Shown: piece after piece, positions 1-6,715 of the stretch | Numbering within the stretch: the stretch's first letter is position 1 | How the letters are laid out: each line of letters opens with the position of its first letter | Assembly (NCBI GenBank): GCA_044233795.1 | Contig: JBIIJL010000087.1 | Span: 1 to 7,997 of the forward strand | Direction of reading: 5' to 3' | DNA: 7,997 nt | DNA from: JBIIJL01 sp044233795 | Lineage (GTDB): Bacteria; Pseudomonadota; Gammaproteobacteria; Legionellales; Legionellaceae | Translations under genes and position numbers: made by a program | Notes under the pieces: generated by a model | The model's database searches: none | What the model was told of the DNA's origin: nothing | The model's input: the letters and a program-made list of their open reading frames with translations, nothing else

Positions 1-750
1 CTGGTACAAATCGTTTAATGTCATTTCATCAGGTTCACTGCTCGTCACACTTAAAATACTAGGTTTGATGGCTACCTTCCAAATCATATTGGGCAACTTG
101 ATAGGCTTTGTTTCCTCTTCCTGAAATTCAGTCTGCTCTATCCCTTCAGCAAACCACACACCATTTTGATAATTGATCTGTGCAATTTTTCGGACAAAAC
201 TTAGGGCATGAGACTTGTCAAAATGAAATTGTGTGACCCCAAGCAATCGATTATTTTCAGAGATTTCCTCAATAAAAATAAAATCACTTTTTTGACGAAG
301 CCACACCCCTCGGGCTGTTCGCAAAGCATTCACATCACTTAATGCCTGCAATTTCGAATCATTTGCAAGATGTGAAAGCTTGGGCACCAACGTTTCACCA
401 AATAATGTAACTGCTATAATTACAACCATCGCGACTTTCATCACAGCCAAGGTCACTTGCCCTATCGACATACCAGAGGCACGCATCACCACCAACTCTC
501 GATGATTTGCCATAACACCCAACCCGATTAAACACCCAAGCAGACTCGCCATAGGGAAAAACAAATAGACCTGATATGGCATTTGTAACATAACAAAACT
601 TGCAGCTTGCATGATTCCATAGTTCGCACGCCCCAGATCACCAAGTTGGTTCACAAATAGAATAAAGATTTGTAGTCCTGAGAGCATCAAAGTCACCAAA
701 GCAATCGCTGATAAGACATTTTTTGCGATATATCGATCAAGAAGTCTCAT
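1..750 (-). CDS. lptG: LptG, LPS export ABC transporter permease (partial, C-terminus beyond window)
   Basis: LptG is one of the two inner-membrane permease subunits of the LptB2FG transporter, which extracts LPS from the inner membrane and drives it along the LptC-LptA bridge to the outer membrane. The 250 codons present read without a stop from ATG (748-750) to the left edge. The protein starts MRLLDRYIAKNVL, followed by a first membrane helix (about residues 11-33), a second around 55-80 and a third around 98-121. The soluble periplasmic beta-jellyroll region begins at about residue 125, with the family-typical ALRTARGVWLR stretch at about 134-144. About 100 residues, with the last membrane helices, are missing compared with the usual length near 355. 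The start overlaps the lptF stop as ATGA, which suggests translational coupling; its own ribosome-binding site is weak (AAGTGA). Identity is secure from sequence character plus the lptF neighbour. Confidence 0.95.
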   Translation of the reverse strand, partial: MRLLDRYIAKNVLSAIALVTLMLSGLQIFILFVNQLGDLGRANYGIMQAASFVMLQMPYQVYLFFPMASLLGCLIGLGVMANHRELVVMRASGMSIGQVTLAVMKVAMVVIIAVTLFGETLVPKLSHLANDSKLQALSDVNALRTARGVWLRQKSDFIFIEEISENNRLLGVTQFHFDKSHALSFVRKIAQINYQNGVWFAEGIEQTEFQEEETKPIKLPNMIWKVAIKPSILSVTSSEPDEMTLNDLYQ

Positions 751-1826
751 GATAATTTCACTTGATTACGGTAAATAAGCCCGACACCGATCAGTGCTAC
801 TGCAAAGTGCAACCACCAAAATCCAAGCCAAACTGGAATTTTTCCAGCGATTAACCAATTTCTGGCAACGAAAATAAAATTTGCATACACAATATAAATA
901 GCAATCGCGGGTAGCAATTTGGCATATTTCCCTGCCCGCGGATTCACCCGACTTAAGGGAACCGCCACCAAAGTCAGTGTTAAGACCATCATCGGCACTG
1001 CGAAGCGCCATTGAATTTCAGCAGCTTTGACCAAATCAGGATTATTGATAGGCATTAAACTTGCCGTACTTGCCGTACGAATATCACCTTTGATTTCAAG
1101 GGTTGGATGAGGAAGACGTGTTTTATAACTGTCAAATTCTGCGACTTGAAAATCTGCTCGCCCAGGCAAGCCTTGATAGGCTTTGCCATCCTCAAAAATC
1201 ACATAATCTTCATTTGAGTCTAGATCTGTTTCGGCATAGGCTTTTCTAGCTGTTAACACATCCCAAGTTGAAACCCCGTCTTTTACAGCAAGCTTTGCTA
1301 CAAATACATCTTCAGCTTGTTTATGATCCCGACTCATTTTGCCTACATAAAATACCTGTCGACCACTAGATACCGCACGAAATCGGCCAGGAACGATCGT
1401 TTGAATGAGTGTTTGAATACCCGTAGTGCGCAACACTTTTGCGCGTTCAGTCGCAATTTTAGGGCTTATCCAGATCATAATCACAGCAGCGATAACAGCA
1501 ACCACCATGGCTATGATCAATGTATGCTGCAATAATTGCTTAGGACCATATCCACACGCCTGCAAAACCACCATTTCACTTTCTGCATACATTCGACCAT
1601 AAGCCACCAAAATAGCAACGTAAAACCCTAATGGCAGGAGTAATCCTAATAGAGTCGGCAACTCTAGCATCATCACTTTCATTAAAAGCATGCCCGGAAT
1701 TTGCCCGCTTGCAGCCCGATTCAAGTACTGCACAAATTGATTGCTCATAAAAATCAGCAACAAGATGGTTGTTAATGCGACGAGTGTGATAAACACTTCT
1801 TTGGCAAGATATCGAAAAATGAGCAA
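747..1826 (-). CDS. lptF: LptF, LPS export ABC transporter permease
   Basis: LptF pairs with LptG in the inner-membrane LptB2FG complex that powers LPS export. The 359-residue protein has the family's full layout: membrane helices at about 10-28, 55-75 and 101-122, a periplasmic beta-jellyroll domain at about 130-265, and three more helices at about 274-292, 304-321 and 335-352. The stretch YAESEMVVLQACGYG (80-94) is the conserved cytoplasmic coupling-helix region that contacts LptB. The start is TTG. An in-frame TAG lies 13 codons upstream and no ATG or GTG lies between, so a non-ATG start is forced. A strong GGAGG (1840-1844) sits 13 bases before the TTG, farther than ideal. The stop overlaps the lptG start by four bases. 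From memory the protein resembles Legionella LptF closely, which is part of the basis for the taxonomic guess. Confidence 0.96.
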   Translation of the reverse strand: MLIFRYLAKEVFITLVALTTILLLIFMSNQFVQYLNRAASGQIPGMLLMKVMMLELPTLLGLLLPLGFYVAILVAYGRMYAESEMVVLQACGYGPKQLLQHTLIIAMVVAVIAAVIMIWISPKIATERAKVLRTTGIQTLIQTIVPGRFRAVSSGRQVFYVGKMSRDHKQAEDVFVAKLAVKDGVSTWDVLTARKAYAETDLDSNEDYVIFEDGKAYQGLPGRADFQVAEFDSYKTRLPHPTLEIKGDIRTASTASLMPINNPDLVKAAEIQWRFAVPMMVLTLTLVAVPLSRVNPRAGKYAKLLPAIAIYIVYANFIFVARNWLIAGKIPVWLGFWWLHFAVALIGVGLIYRNQVKLS

Positions 1827-1914
1827 GAGCGTCTCTATGCCTCCATTAAAATTATGGGTAAACTACCCCTTTTAAGTTATCAATGGGAATAATGATGTTA
1901 AGCGAGTTACTATT
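1827..1914. promoter_or_regulatory. Divergent lptF/holC spacer with candidate lptF promoter
   Basis: These 88 bases separate two genes that point away from each other, so both promoters should lie here. For lptF (minus strand) a possible sigma70 pair is TTAACA (1896-1901) and TAACTT (1874-1879) with a 16-base gap; the -10 element is poor. For holC a TATAAT-like AATAAT lies at 1888-1893, but I see no matching -35. A small hyphenated palindrome GGGTA-AAC-TACCC (1856-1868) sits just downstream of the putative lptF start of transcription. All of these assignments are pattern matches only. Confidence 0.4.
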
Positions 1915-2352
1915 ATGTCATTAATTCGCGTTGATTTTTACCTGCTTTCAAACGATGATACAAAAACCCCATGGCTACTTGCCTGTCGCCTACTCGAAAA
2001 AGCTTACCTTCGCGGGCACAAAGTGTTTGTATTTTGTGAAAACAAACAAGATGCAGAGCTTCTTGATGAATTACTCTGGACCTACAAAGACGATAGTTTC
2101 ATTCCCCATCATTTACAAGGCGAAGGTCCAGAGCCACCACCAGCAATTCAAATCGGTTTTGCAGCAGAGCCTCGCGGATTTGACGACATTTTACTGAATC
2201 TATCAAGCAATATCCCCTCTTTTGTATCACGTTTTCGGCGTATCATGGAAATCGTTCCATCAAACGATATCGCAAGAACAATTAGCCGAGAACACTACCG
2301 AACATATCGCTCAAAACAATTTGATTTGCATACCCATCCCATTGAGAATTAA
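1915..2352 (+). CDS. holC: HolC, DNA polymerase III chi subunit
   Basis: Chi is a small clamp-loader accessory protein. It binds psi (HolD) and the C-terminal tail of single-stranded DNA-binding protein, linking the replisome to SSB-coated lagging-strand template. The 145-residue product matches the usual size (E. coli chi is 147). It has the family pattern throughout: an N-terminal FYLLSND strand (8-14), CRLLEKAYLRGHKVFVFCEN (24-43), DELLW (51-55), SFIPHHLQGEGP (61-72) and a basic C-terminal helix REHYRTYRS (125-133) that corresponds to the SSB-binding region of E. coli chi. The ATG is preceded only by a weak purine run (AGCGAG). In many gammaproteobacteria holC lies between pepA and valS; neither neighbour is here, though divergence from lptF is kept. 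The short tail after residue 133 ends HTHPIEN. Confidence 0.93.
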   Translation: MSLIRVDFYLLSNDDTKTPWLLACRLLEKAYLRGHKVFVFCENKQDAELLDELLWTYKDDSFIPHHLQGEGPEPPPAIQIGFAAEPRGFDDILLNLSSNIPSFVSRFRRIMEIVPSNDIARTISREHYRTYRSKQFDLHTHPIEN

Positions 2353-2443
2353 TACTTTATGTCTATTTGAAAATCAATATTTTGATTATTGTCGCAAATA
2401 TGATACAATATGAGCATCTCTGACAAATCCTAAGTAGAGTCTA
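2353..2443 (+). promoter_or_regulatory. Spacer with sigma70-like promoter for the unknown gene
   Basis: This AT-rich 91-base spacer holds a plausible promoter: TTGATT (2382-2387), 16 bases, then TACAAT (2404-2409). It would start transcription near 2416 and give a leader of about 28 bases before ATG 2444. An inverted repeat AATCAA-tatt-TTGATT (2372-2387) overlaps the -35 element and could be a repressor site, though such a dyad can occur by chance in AT-rich DNA. No clear rho-independent terminator follows holC. The promoter suggests the unknown gene can be expressed independently of holC. Confidence 0.5.
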
Positions 2444-3697
2444 ATGCCAAAAATACTCGTAATTAATGGTCATGGAGTGAAATTAATGAACAAGATTTCT
2501 ATCTATCGATCAAATAGAATGATCACACCCGGCCCTGCGGAAAGTAACTATGTCGTAGTATTTGATAACATGGAGCGTCATCTAGAGGAAATGACATCGC
2601 AGGATAAAATCTGGCCAATCAATCAAAACGGTTCGGCTATCAAATGGCATCGATATCAAGATATTGCAGTTAATGACATGAGTATATCTCCTTTGCAATC
2701 TTCTTTTGATTTTACCAAGTTTGCCCATAGTGTACTTTCACAGACAACACAATGGGAGAGTCTAACAAAGCCACCACATAATGTATTGGAGCATGGCGCA
2801 CTCGCTGTCAAATACGCTGACCAATCCATCGTTGTACTTGATAAGGAGGAATTAAGAAAATATCTAGAACAAGCTGTTACTCACAGCCACTTGGGTACGC
2901 CAATTTTTTTCTGCGATAAAAAACTCGGAAAAGTAAAACCTATGGCAGATACTACTCTTACTGATATTTTTGCAGGTATTGCGCGCATTTCAGATTTCAC
3001 CATTATTGGCACTGAAACCATTGTCATGGCCTGTAGCTCCGCCGATGGACAGCCTTCTACGCGTATAGTTGTTCAAACCAATGAAAATGCTACAGACATT
3101 GTGGCAACTCCATTTATTAATGTGTCTGCACCTAAAGTTACTACGCCCCCAAAACCTCGACCAAAATCACCGGTAACTCCACCTATGCGGCCCATACCTT
3201 CTATAGCACCTGCTACTTTGGCTGATTTTGAACAAAAATTCTCCATAATATTAGCGCAGCTATCTATGGTACAAACAAAATTATCCGACAGAAAATTGAC
3301 CAACTCGAACTATGAAGAAGCGGCCTCGGCTGCAGCACTGCTATGCAAAACATTAACTGACAGAAAAAATAAATTTATGGAAAATCCAACCGCCCCATCA
3401 ATGAAAGATTTTCGGGCAGACTGCGTCAATGACATCGAACAAGCCCAAAAAATATTTAAAATGCATCGGGGTTGGCACCAAATTGATCCACTAATAAGAA
3501 AACTATTAGGGGTGCTCGCCCTGTTGACAATTATTCCTGCATTGGTTGTCAGAATCACTACAAAACATGGATATCTTGGTACATTTTTTGAGACACCTGA
3601 AACAGATACTGCAATTCAAGTCGCTTCAACTTTGCAAGAATTTTCATCGCTGACTGAAAAGTTGAGTACAGCCGTACTTGATGAATCAAGGCCCTAG
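2444..3697 (+). CDS. Hypothetical protein, possible Legionellales effector-like protein
   Basis: I do not recognise this 417-residue protein. It begins with a hydrophobic strand ending in a glycine-histidine motif (KILVINGHG, 3-11). An alpha/beta-like region follows to about residue 225 and contains a second strand ending in cysteine (TIVMACSS, 192-199). Residues 229-257 are a proline-rich, basic linker. The C-terminal part is helical: about 260-312, then FRADC (323-327), HRGW (341-344), a single hydrophobic segment at about 352-369, and a polar tail with TPETDT (384-389) and scattered Glu, Ser and Thr. From memory, a C-terminal block with an F-x-x-x-C helix, HRGW, a hydrophobic run and a short polar end recurs in Legionella and Coxiella secreted proteins; this is recollection, not a search. 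No Sec signal peptide is seen. ATG 2444 keeps the NGHG strand but has a weak ribosome-binding site. ATG 2486 (residue 15) has a better one (GGAGTGA, 8 bases away) but loses NGHG. The long, codon-like reading frame and its own promoter support a real gene. Confidence 0.75.
   Translation: MPKILVINGHGVKLMNKISIYRSNRMITPGPAESNYVVVFDNMERHLEEMTSQDKIWPINQNGSAIKWHRYQDIAVNDMSISPLQSSFDFTKFAHSVLSQTTQWESLTKPPHNVLEHGALAVKYADQSIVVLDKEELRKYLEQAVTHSHLGTPIFFCDKKLGKVKPMADTTLTDIFAGIARISDFTIIGTETIVMACSSADGQPSTRIVVQTNENATDIVATPFINVSAPKVTTPPKPRPKSPVTPPMRPIPSIAPATLADFEQKFSIILAQLSMVQTKLSDRKLTNSNYEEAASAAALLCKTLTDRKNKFMENPTAPSMKDFRADCVNDIEQAQKIFKMHRGWHQIDPLIRKLLGVLALLTIIPALVVRITTKHGYLGTFFETPETDTAIQVASTLQEFSSLTEKLSTAVLDESRP
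2474..2488 (+). promoter_or_regulatory. Strong ribosome-binding site before an alternative internal start
   Basis: A GGAG-containing run (TGGAGTGA) lies eight bases before the in-frame ATG at 2486-2488 of the unknown gene. It is a better Shine-Dalgarno match than anything before ATG 2444. The site therefore leaves the start undecided: either a start 14 codons later than annotated, or two start points. Confidence 0.4.
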
Positions 3698-3700
3698 TTC

Positions 3701-3788
3701 AATAAAATTACTTAGGGTTCGAGTATACCCACTAGGTCGCCCCAGCGGATCTACTCGAACCGCTTAACAAAGACTAAGTATATTTATT
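3701..3788. terminator. Long interrupted inverted repeat, probable bidirectional terminator
   Basis: Between the converging ends of the unknown gene and the aminopeptidase gene lies a nested dyad. The core arms GGTTCGAGTA (3716-3725) and TACTCGAACC (3752-3761) pair perfectly over 10 bp. They are continued outward by TACTTAG (3709-3715) with CTAAGTA (3774-3780), separated on the right by a 12-base bulge, and by AATAAA (3701-3706) with TTTATT (3783-3788). Inside the 26-base loop CGC-CCCA-GCG (3738-3747) can form a small second stem. T-rich stretches follow on both strands (ATATTTATT on plus, ATTTTATT on minus), as expected of a two-way terminator. The loop is longer than a standard intrinsic terminator and the T-runs are interrupted, so a REP-like dispersed repeat is an alternative. 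Confidence 0.6.
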
Positions 3789-5141
3789 AAACAAATATCG
3801 GGCAACCGCACGTAACCCCATCGCTTCACCGCCTTCAGGTTGAGCGGGTTTGCTTGCAATATTCCAAGCCATGATGTCTAAATGGATCCAAGGAATATCA
3901 TAGCCTACAAAGTGGTTTAAAAATAATGCTGCAACAATTGCTCCTCCATAAGGCAGCTCGCTGCCATTAGCAAAATCTGCAACCACCGATTTGAAAAACG
4001 CCTCATAAGGCTTATGAAGAGGAAGACGCCATACCGGCTCATCGACCTCAAAACCTGCAGTCAGAAACTCTTCAGAAAGCTTGTTATCATTTGAAAAAAA
4101 CACAGGGACATCAGGCCCAAGAGCAACTCTTGCAGCACCTGTTAATGTCGCAAAATCAATAATGAGCTCAGGTTTTTCCTCAGATGCCCTCACCAAAGCA
4201 TCCGCCAAAACAAGACGCCCTTCAGCATCGGTATTTTGTACCTCAACGGTTAATCCATTACGCATGGTTAACACATCTCCAGGACGATAAGACAATCCAT
4301 CTATGGCATTTTCAACGGCTGGGATCAACACTTTCAAATGGATAGGTAGACGATGGGTCATGATAAGAGCAGCCAAACCAATCACATGCGCCGCCCCTCC
4401 CATGTCTTTTTTCATAAGACGCATCCCTGAAGCAGGCTTGATATCGAGCCCCCCAGAGTCAAAACAAACACCTTTTCCAACAAGCACAACCGAGGGGTCA
4501 CTTTTCTTACCCCAGGTTAAAGATAATAATCTAGGCGCAATATGCGCTGCGCGTCCAACCGCATGAATTGCTGGATAATTTTGATGCAACAACTCATCAC
4601 CGACCCATTGCTCAAATAAAGCATCATGGGTTTTGGCAAGCTTCTCTACAACATTAGCAAGCACATCAGGACCCATATCATTGGTCGGTGTGTTGATAAG
4701 ATCTCGTACCATAAAAATAGCATCAGCTTCTGGTAATACATCTATTTCATCAGCTTTTGAAAGAACCAACACTCGTGGCTTGAGCTTGACCTCCTTATAT
4801 CGATCAAATTGATATTGCGCCAAACTCCAAGCCACTTTTTCTTTGGTTTTTAAATCCTCATCGAAAACATACACGCCTTCTGGCAGCAATTTGACAGCCA
4901 AGGCCATTGCATCAACTTTTTCATCATTATCACCTGACCCGATGTAAATTCGCGATGTTTTGCCTGCCTCATCAGCGATAAAACAAAGTTTTCCAAGACC
5001 TCCATCAAATTGCTGGCCAAGCAGGATCTGACGCGCTTGATCTTTAATTTGTTTCAAGCCATCTTTACATAACGTTGCTGGCAGAAAATGAAGTGGTATA
5101 GCATGTTGATTCAACGTTTGATAAAAATCTTTGGCTCTCAT
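3774..5141 (-). CDS. M17 family leucyl-type aminopeptidase
   Basis: This is a cytosolic two-metal aminopeptidase of MEROPS family M17 (PepA/PepB), which removes N-terminal residues from peptides during protein turnover. The signature NTDAEGRL is at 303-310. Metal ligands and catalytic residues are all present: K223, D228, K235, D246, D305, E307 and R309. The spacings are identical to E. coli PepA K270, D275, K282, D293, D352, E354 and R356. The N-terminal domain is about 47 residues shorter than in PepA; the total of 455 lies between PepB (427) and PepA (503), so I do not choose a symbol. The start is well supported by AAGGAG (5147-5152) five bases before the ATG and by the ATGA overlap with the murJ stop, which implies co-transcription and translational coupling. 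Members of this family usually form hexamers. Confidence 0.93.
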   Translation of the reverse strand: MRAKDFYQTLNQHAIPLHFLPATLCKDGLKQIKDQARQILLGQQFDGGLGKLCFIADEAGKTSRIYIGSGDNDEKVDAMALAVKLLPEGVYVFDEDLKTKEKVAWSLAQYQFDRYKEVKLKPRVLVLSKADEIDVLPEADAIFMVRDLINTPTNDMGPDVLANVVEKLAKTHDALFEQWVGDELLHQNYPAIHAVGRAAHIAPRLLSLTWGKKSDPSVVLVGKGVCFDSGGLDIKPASGMRLMKKDMGGAAHVIGLAALIMTHRLPIHLKVLIPAVENAIDGLSYRPGDVLTMRNGLTVEVQNTDAEGRLVLADALVRASEEKPELIIDFATLTGAARVALGPDVPVFFSNDNKLSEEFLTAGFEVDEPVWRLPLHKPYEAFFKSVVADFANGSELPYGGAIVAALFLNHFVGYDIPWIHLDIMAWNIASKPAQPEGGEAMGLRAVARYLFNKYT

Positions 5142-6715
5142 GATGACTCCTTGATCCGCCCACGAAAATCACCTGGGGTAACGCCACAAAGACGTAGCCC
5201 CAGCATATAAATTAGTGTTGCAACAACAACATGTACTATCAAGACACCTAAACGCATGACAGGGGGCCTCGCAAGCCAATCAGAGAGGGTCCCTGACATC
5301 AGCATTAAATAAATCACAACAATACTGTTCGCAAACAACAATTGGAGCAAGAATTTACCCCACCCCGGTGAAGGTAGGTAGATCTGATGTCGCAACAGCA
5401 AAACAAAAAGCACGGCACAATTAATATAGCTTGCAAGCGATGAGGCTAAGGCAAGCCCTGCATGAGCCAATGGGATATAAAGCAATGCACAAAACAAGGT
5501 ATTGAAAACCATCGCTATCACACCCACTTTGACAGGCGTTTTAATATCTTGACGCGCATAAAACCCTGATGCCAATACTTTTACCATCATAAATGCAGGC
5601 ACTCCAAGACCTAAAGTAATGAGGCTCTTTTGTGTTTGTAGCACATCAAACGCAGAAAAATGCCCATAAGAAAAACAACTGGCAATCAGTGGCATTGAGA
5701 AAAACGCAAGCCCTAAGCCTGATGGAAGCCCAATAAGTAACAAAAGCCTAAGCCCCCAGTCAAGCGCACTAGAAAAATGCTCGTTATTTTTATCAGCATG
5801 GCGCCTTGAAAGATGGGGTAAAATGACTGTGGCAATTGCCACACCAAATACCCCAAGCGGAAAGTCAGTGAGCCTATCGGTAAAGAACAGCCATGTCACA
5901 CTCCCCACCGGCAAAAATGAGGCAAATACCGTATCAATCAACAGGTTAACTTGAGCAATGGACACCCCAAACAACGCAGGTATCATGAGTTTTAGCACTC
6001 GCTTAACCCCTTCATCATGCAAAATCAACGCAGGTTTTACGAGAAGTTTGCGATGGTATAGAAAAGGTATTTGAAAAAGTAATTGCACAATCCCAGCAAT
6101 CAACACCCCCCAAGCCAAAGAAACCACAGGTTGTTCAAAGTGCGGGCTCAAGAACAATGCCGCAACAATCATGCTGATATTCAGTAATACAGGTGTGAAT
6201 GCGGGCACTGCAAAATAGCTATAGGTATTTAATATGGCCCCCGCCATAGCAGTCATTGAGATGAGCATGAGATAAGGGAAGGTCAACCTTAGCATAGTGG
6301 TTGCTAAAAAAGAGCGTGTTGAGTCGTGATGAAATCCAGGTGCAAAGATGAATATAACGAAAGGGGCAAGCAGAATGCCAATCAGTGTCACTAAAGAAAG
6401 AATGGCACTTAAGCTTCCAGCAACACGTGCTAAAAATTCACGCACCTCGCTCATTGAACGCGTTTTTTGATACTCCGCAAGGACAGGCACAAAAGCTTGC
6501 GAAAAAGCACCCTCTGCAAACAATCGACGCATAAAATTTGGGATTTTAAACGCAACAATAAAAGCATCCATCCCCGCTTCTGCGCCGAACATCTTCGCAA
6601 TCAACATATCACGCACAAAACCCATCATCCGTGAAAAAAGCGTCATTACAGACACAAGCGATGTTGAGCGAAGCAAACTTTGACGTTTTGGCAACATGGT
6701 TTCAGTCACAGACAT
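5138..6715 (-). CDS. murJ: MurJ, lipid II flippase
   Basis: MurJ (MviN, MOP superfamily) flips lipid II, the peptidoglycan precursor, across the inner membrane. From the start chosen here the protein has 525 residues, close to E. coli MurJ (511), and has about 14 hydrophobic helices. Hallmarks near the N-terminus are LFSRMMGFVRDMLIAKMFGA and the DAFIVAFKIPNFMRRLFAEGAFSQAFVPVLAEY region, which holds the conserved central-cavity arginines; FTDRLTDFPLGVFGVAIATVILPHLS follows mid-protein. The reading frame stays open upstream to an ATG at 6830-6832, which would add 39 residues rich in Lys and Arg. I prefer ATG 6713-6715 because homologues begin about here and a promoter-like sequence lies inside the extension. 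Neither start has a good ribosome-binding site, and ATG 6695-6697 is also possible. The stop overlaps the next gene by four bases. Confidence 0.93.
   Translation of the reverse strand: MSVTETMLPKRQSLLRSTSLVSVMTLFSRMMGFVRDMLIAKMFGAEAGMDAFIVAFKIPNFMRRLFAEGAFSQAFVPVLAEYQKTRSMSEVREFLARVAGSLSAILSLVTLIGILLAPFVIFIFAPGFHHDSTRSFLATTMLRLTFPYLMLISMTAMAGAILNTYSYFAVPAFTPVLLNISMIVAALFLSPHFEQPVVSLAWGVLIAGIVQLLFQIPFLYHRKLLVKPALILHDEGVKRVLKLMIPALFGVSIAQVNLLIDTVFASFLPVGSVTWLFFTDRLTDFPLGVFGVAIATVILPHLSRRHADKNNEHFSSALDWGLRLLLLIGLPSGLGLAFFSMPLIASCFSYGHFSAFDVLQTQKSLITLGLGVPAFMMVKVLASGFYARQDIKTPVKVGVIAMVFNTLFCALLYIPLAHAGLALASSLASYINCAVLFVLLLRHQIYLPSPGWGKFLLQLLFANSIVVIYLMLMSGTLSDWLARPPVMRLGVLIVHVVVATLIYMLGLRLCGVTPGDFRGRIKESS

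Noticed and set aside
1835..1846. Three-codon upstream ORF (ATG GAG GCA TAG) before lptF
   Set aside because: The ATG overlaps the Shine-Dalgarno core and has no ribosome-binding site of its own; likely chance.
1856..1868. Hyphenated palindrome GGGTA-AAC-TACCC as an operator
   Set aside because: Arms are only five bases and there is no second copy near holC; noted in the spacer entry but not raised as a finding.
1931..2413. Plus-strand open frames of 88 and 63 codons in other frames of holC
   Set aside because: holC is clearly the coding frame by family match; the second frame merely runs into the spacer.
3073..3558. Minus-strand frames of 76 and 82 codons
   Set aside because: They are antisense to the unknown gene, are low in complexity and lack ribosome-binding sites; the plus frame is far longer.
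3716..3745. Possible tRNA 3'-end remnant (GGTTCGAGT...CCCCA), as left by an integrating element
   Set aside because: The TTCGA loop is not flanked by a pairing five-base T-stem and no other tRNA arms are present; the inverted repeat explains the sequence better.
4081..4566. Two plus-strand open frames of 69 and 87 codons
   Set aside because: Both are antisense shadows of the aminopeptidase gene, whose catalytic motifs span this stretch.
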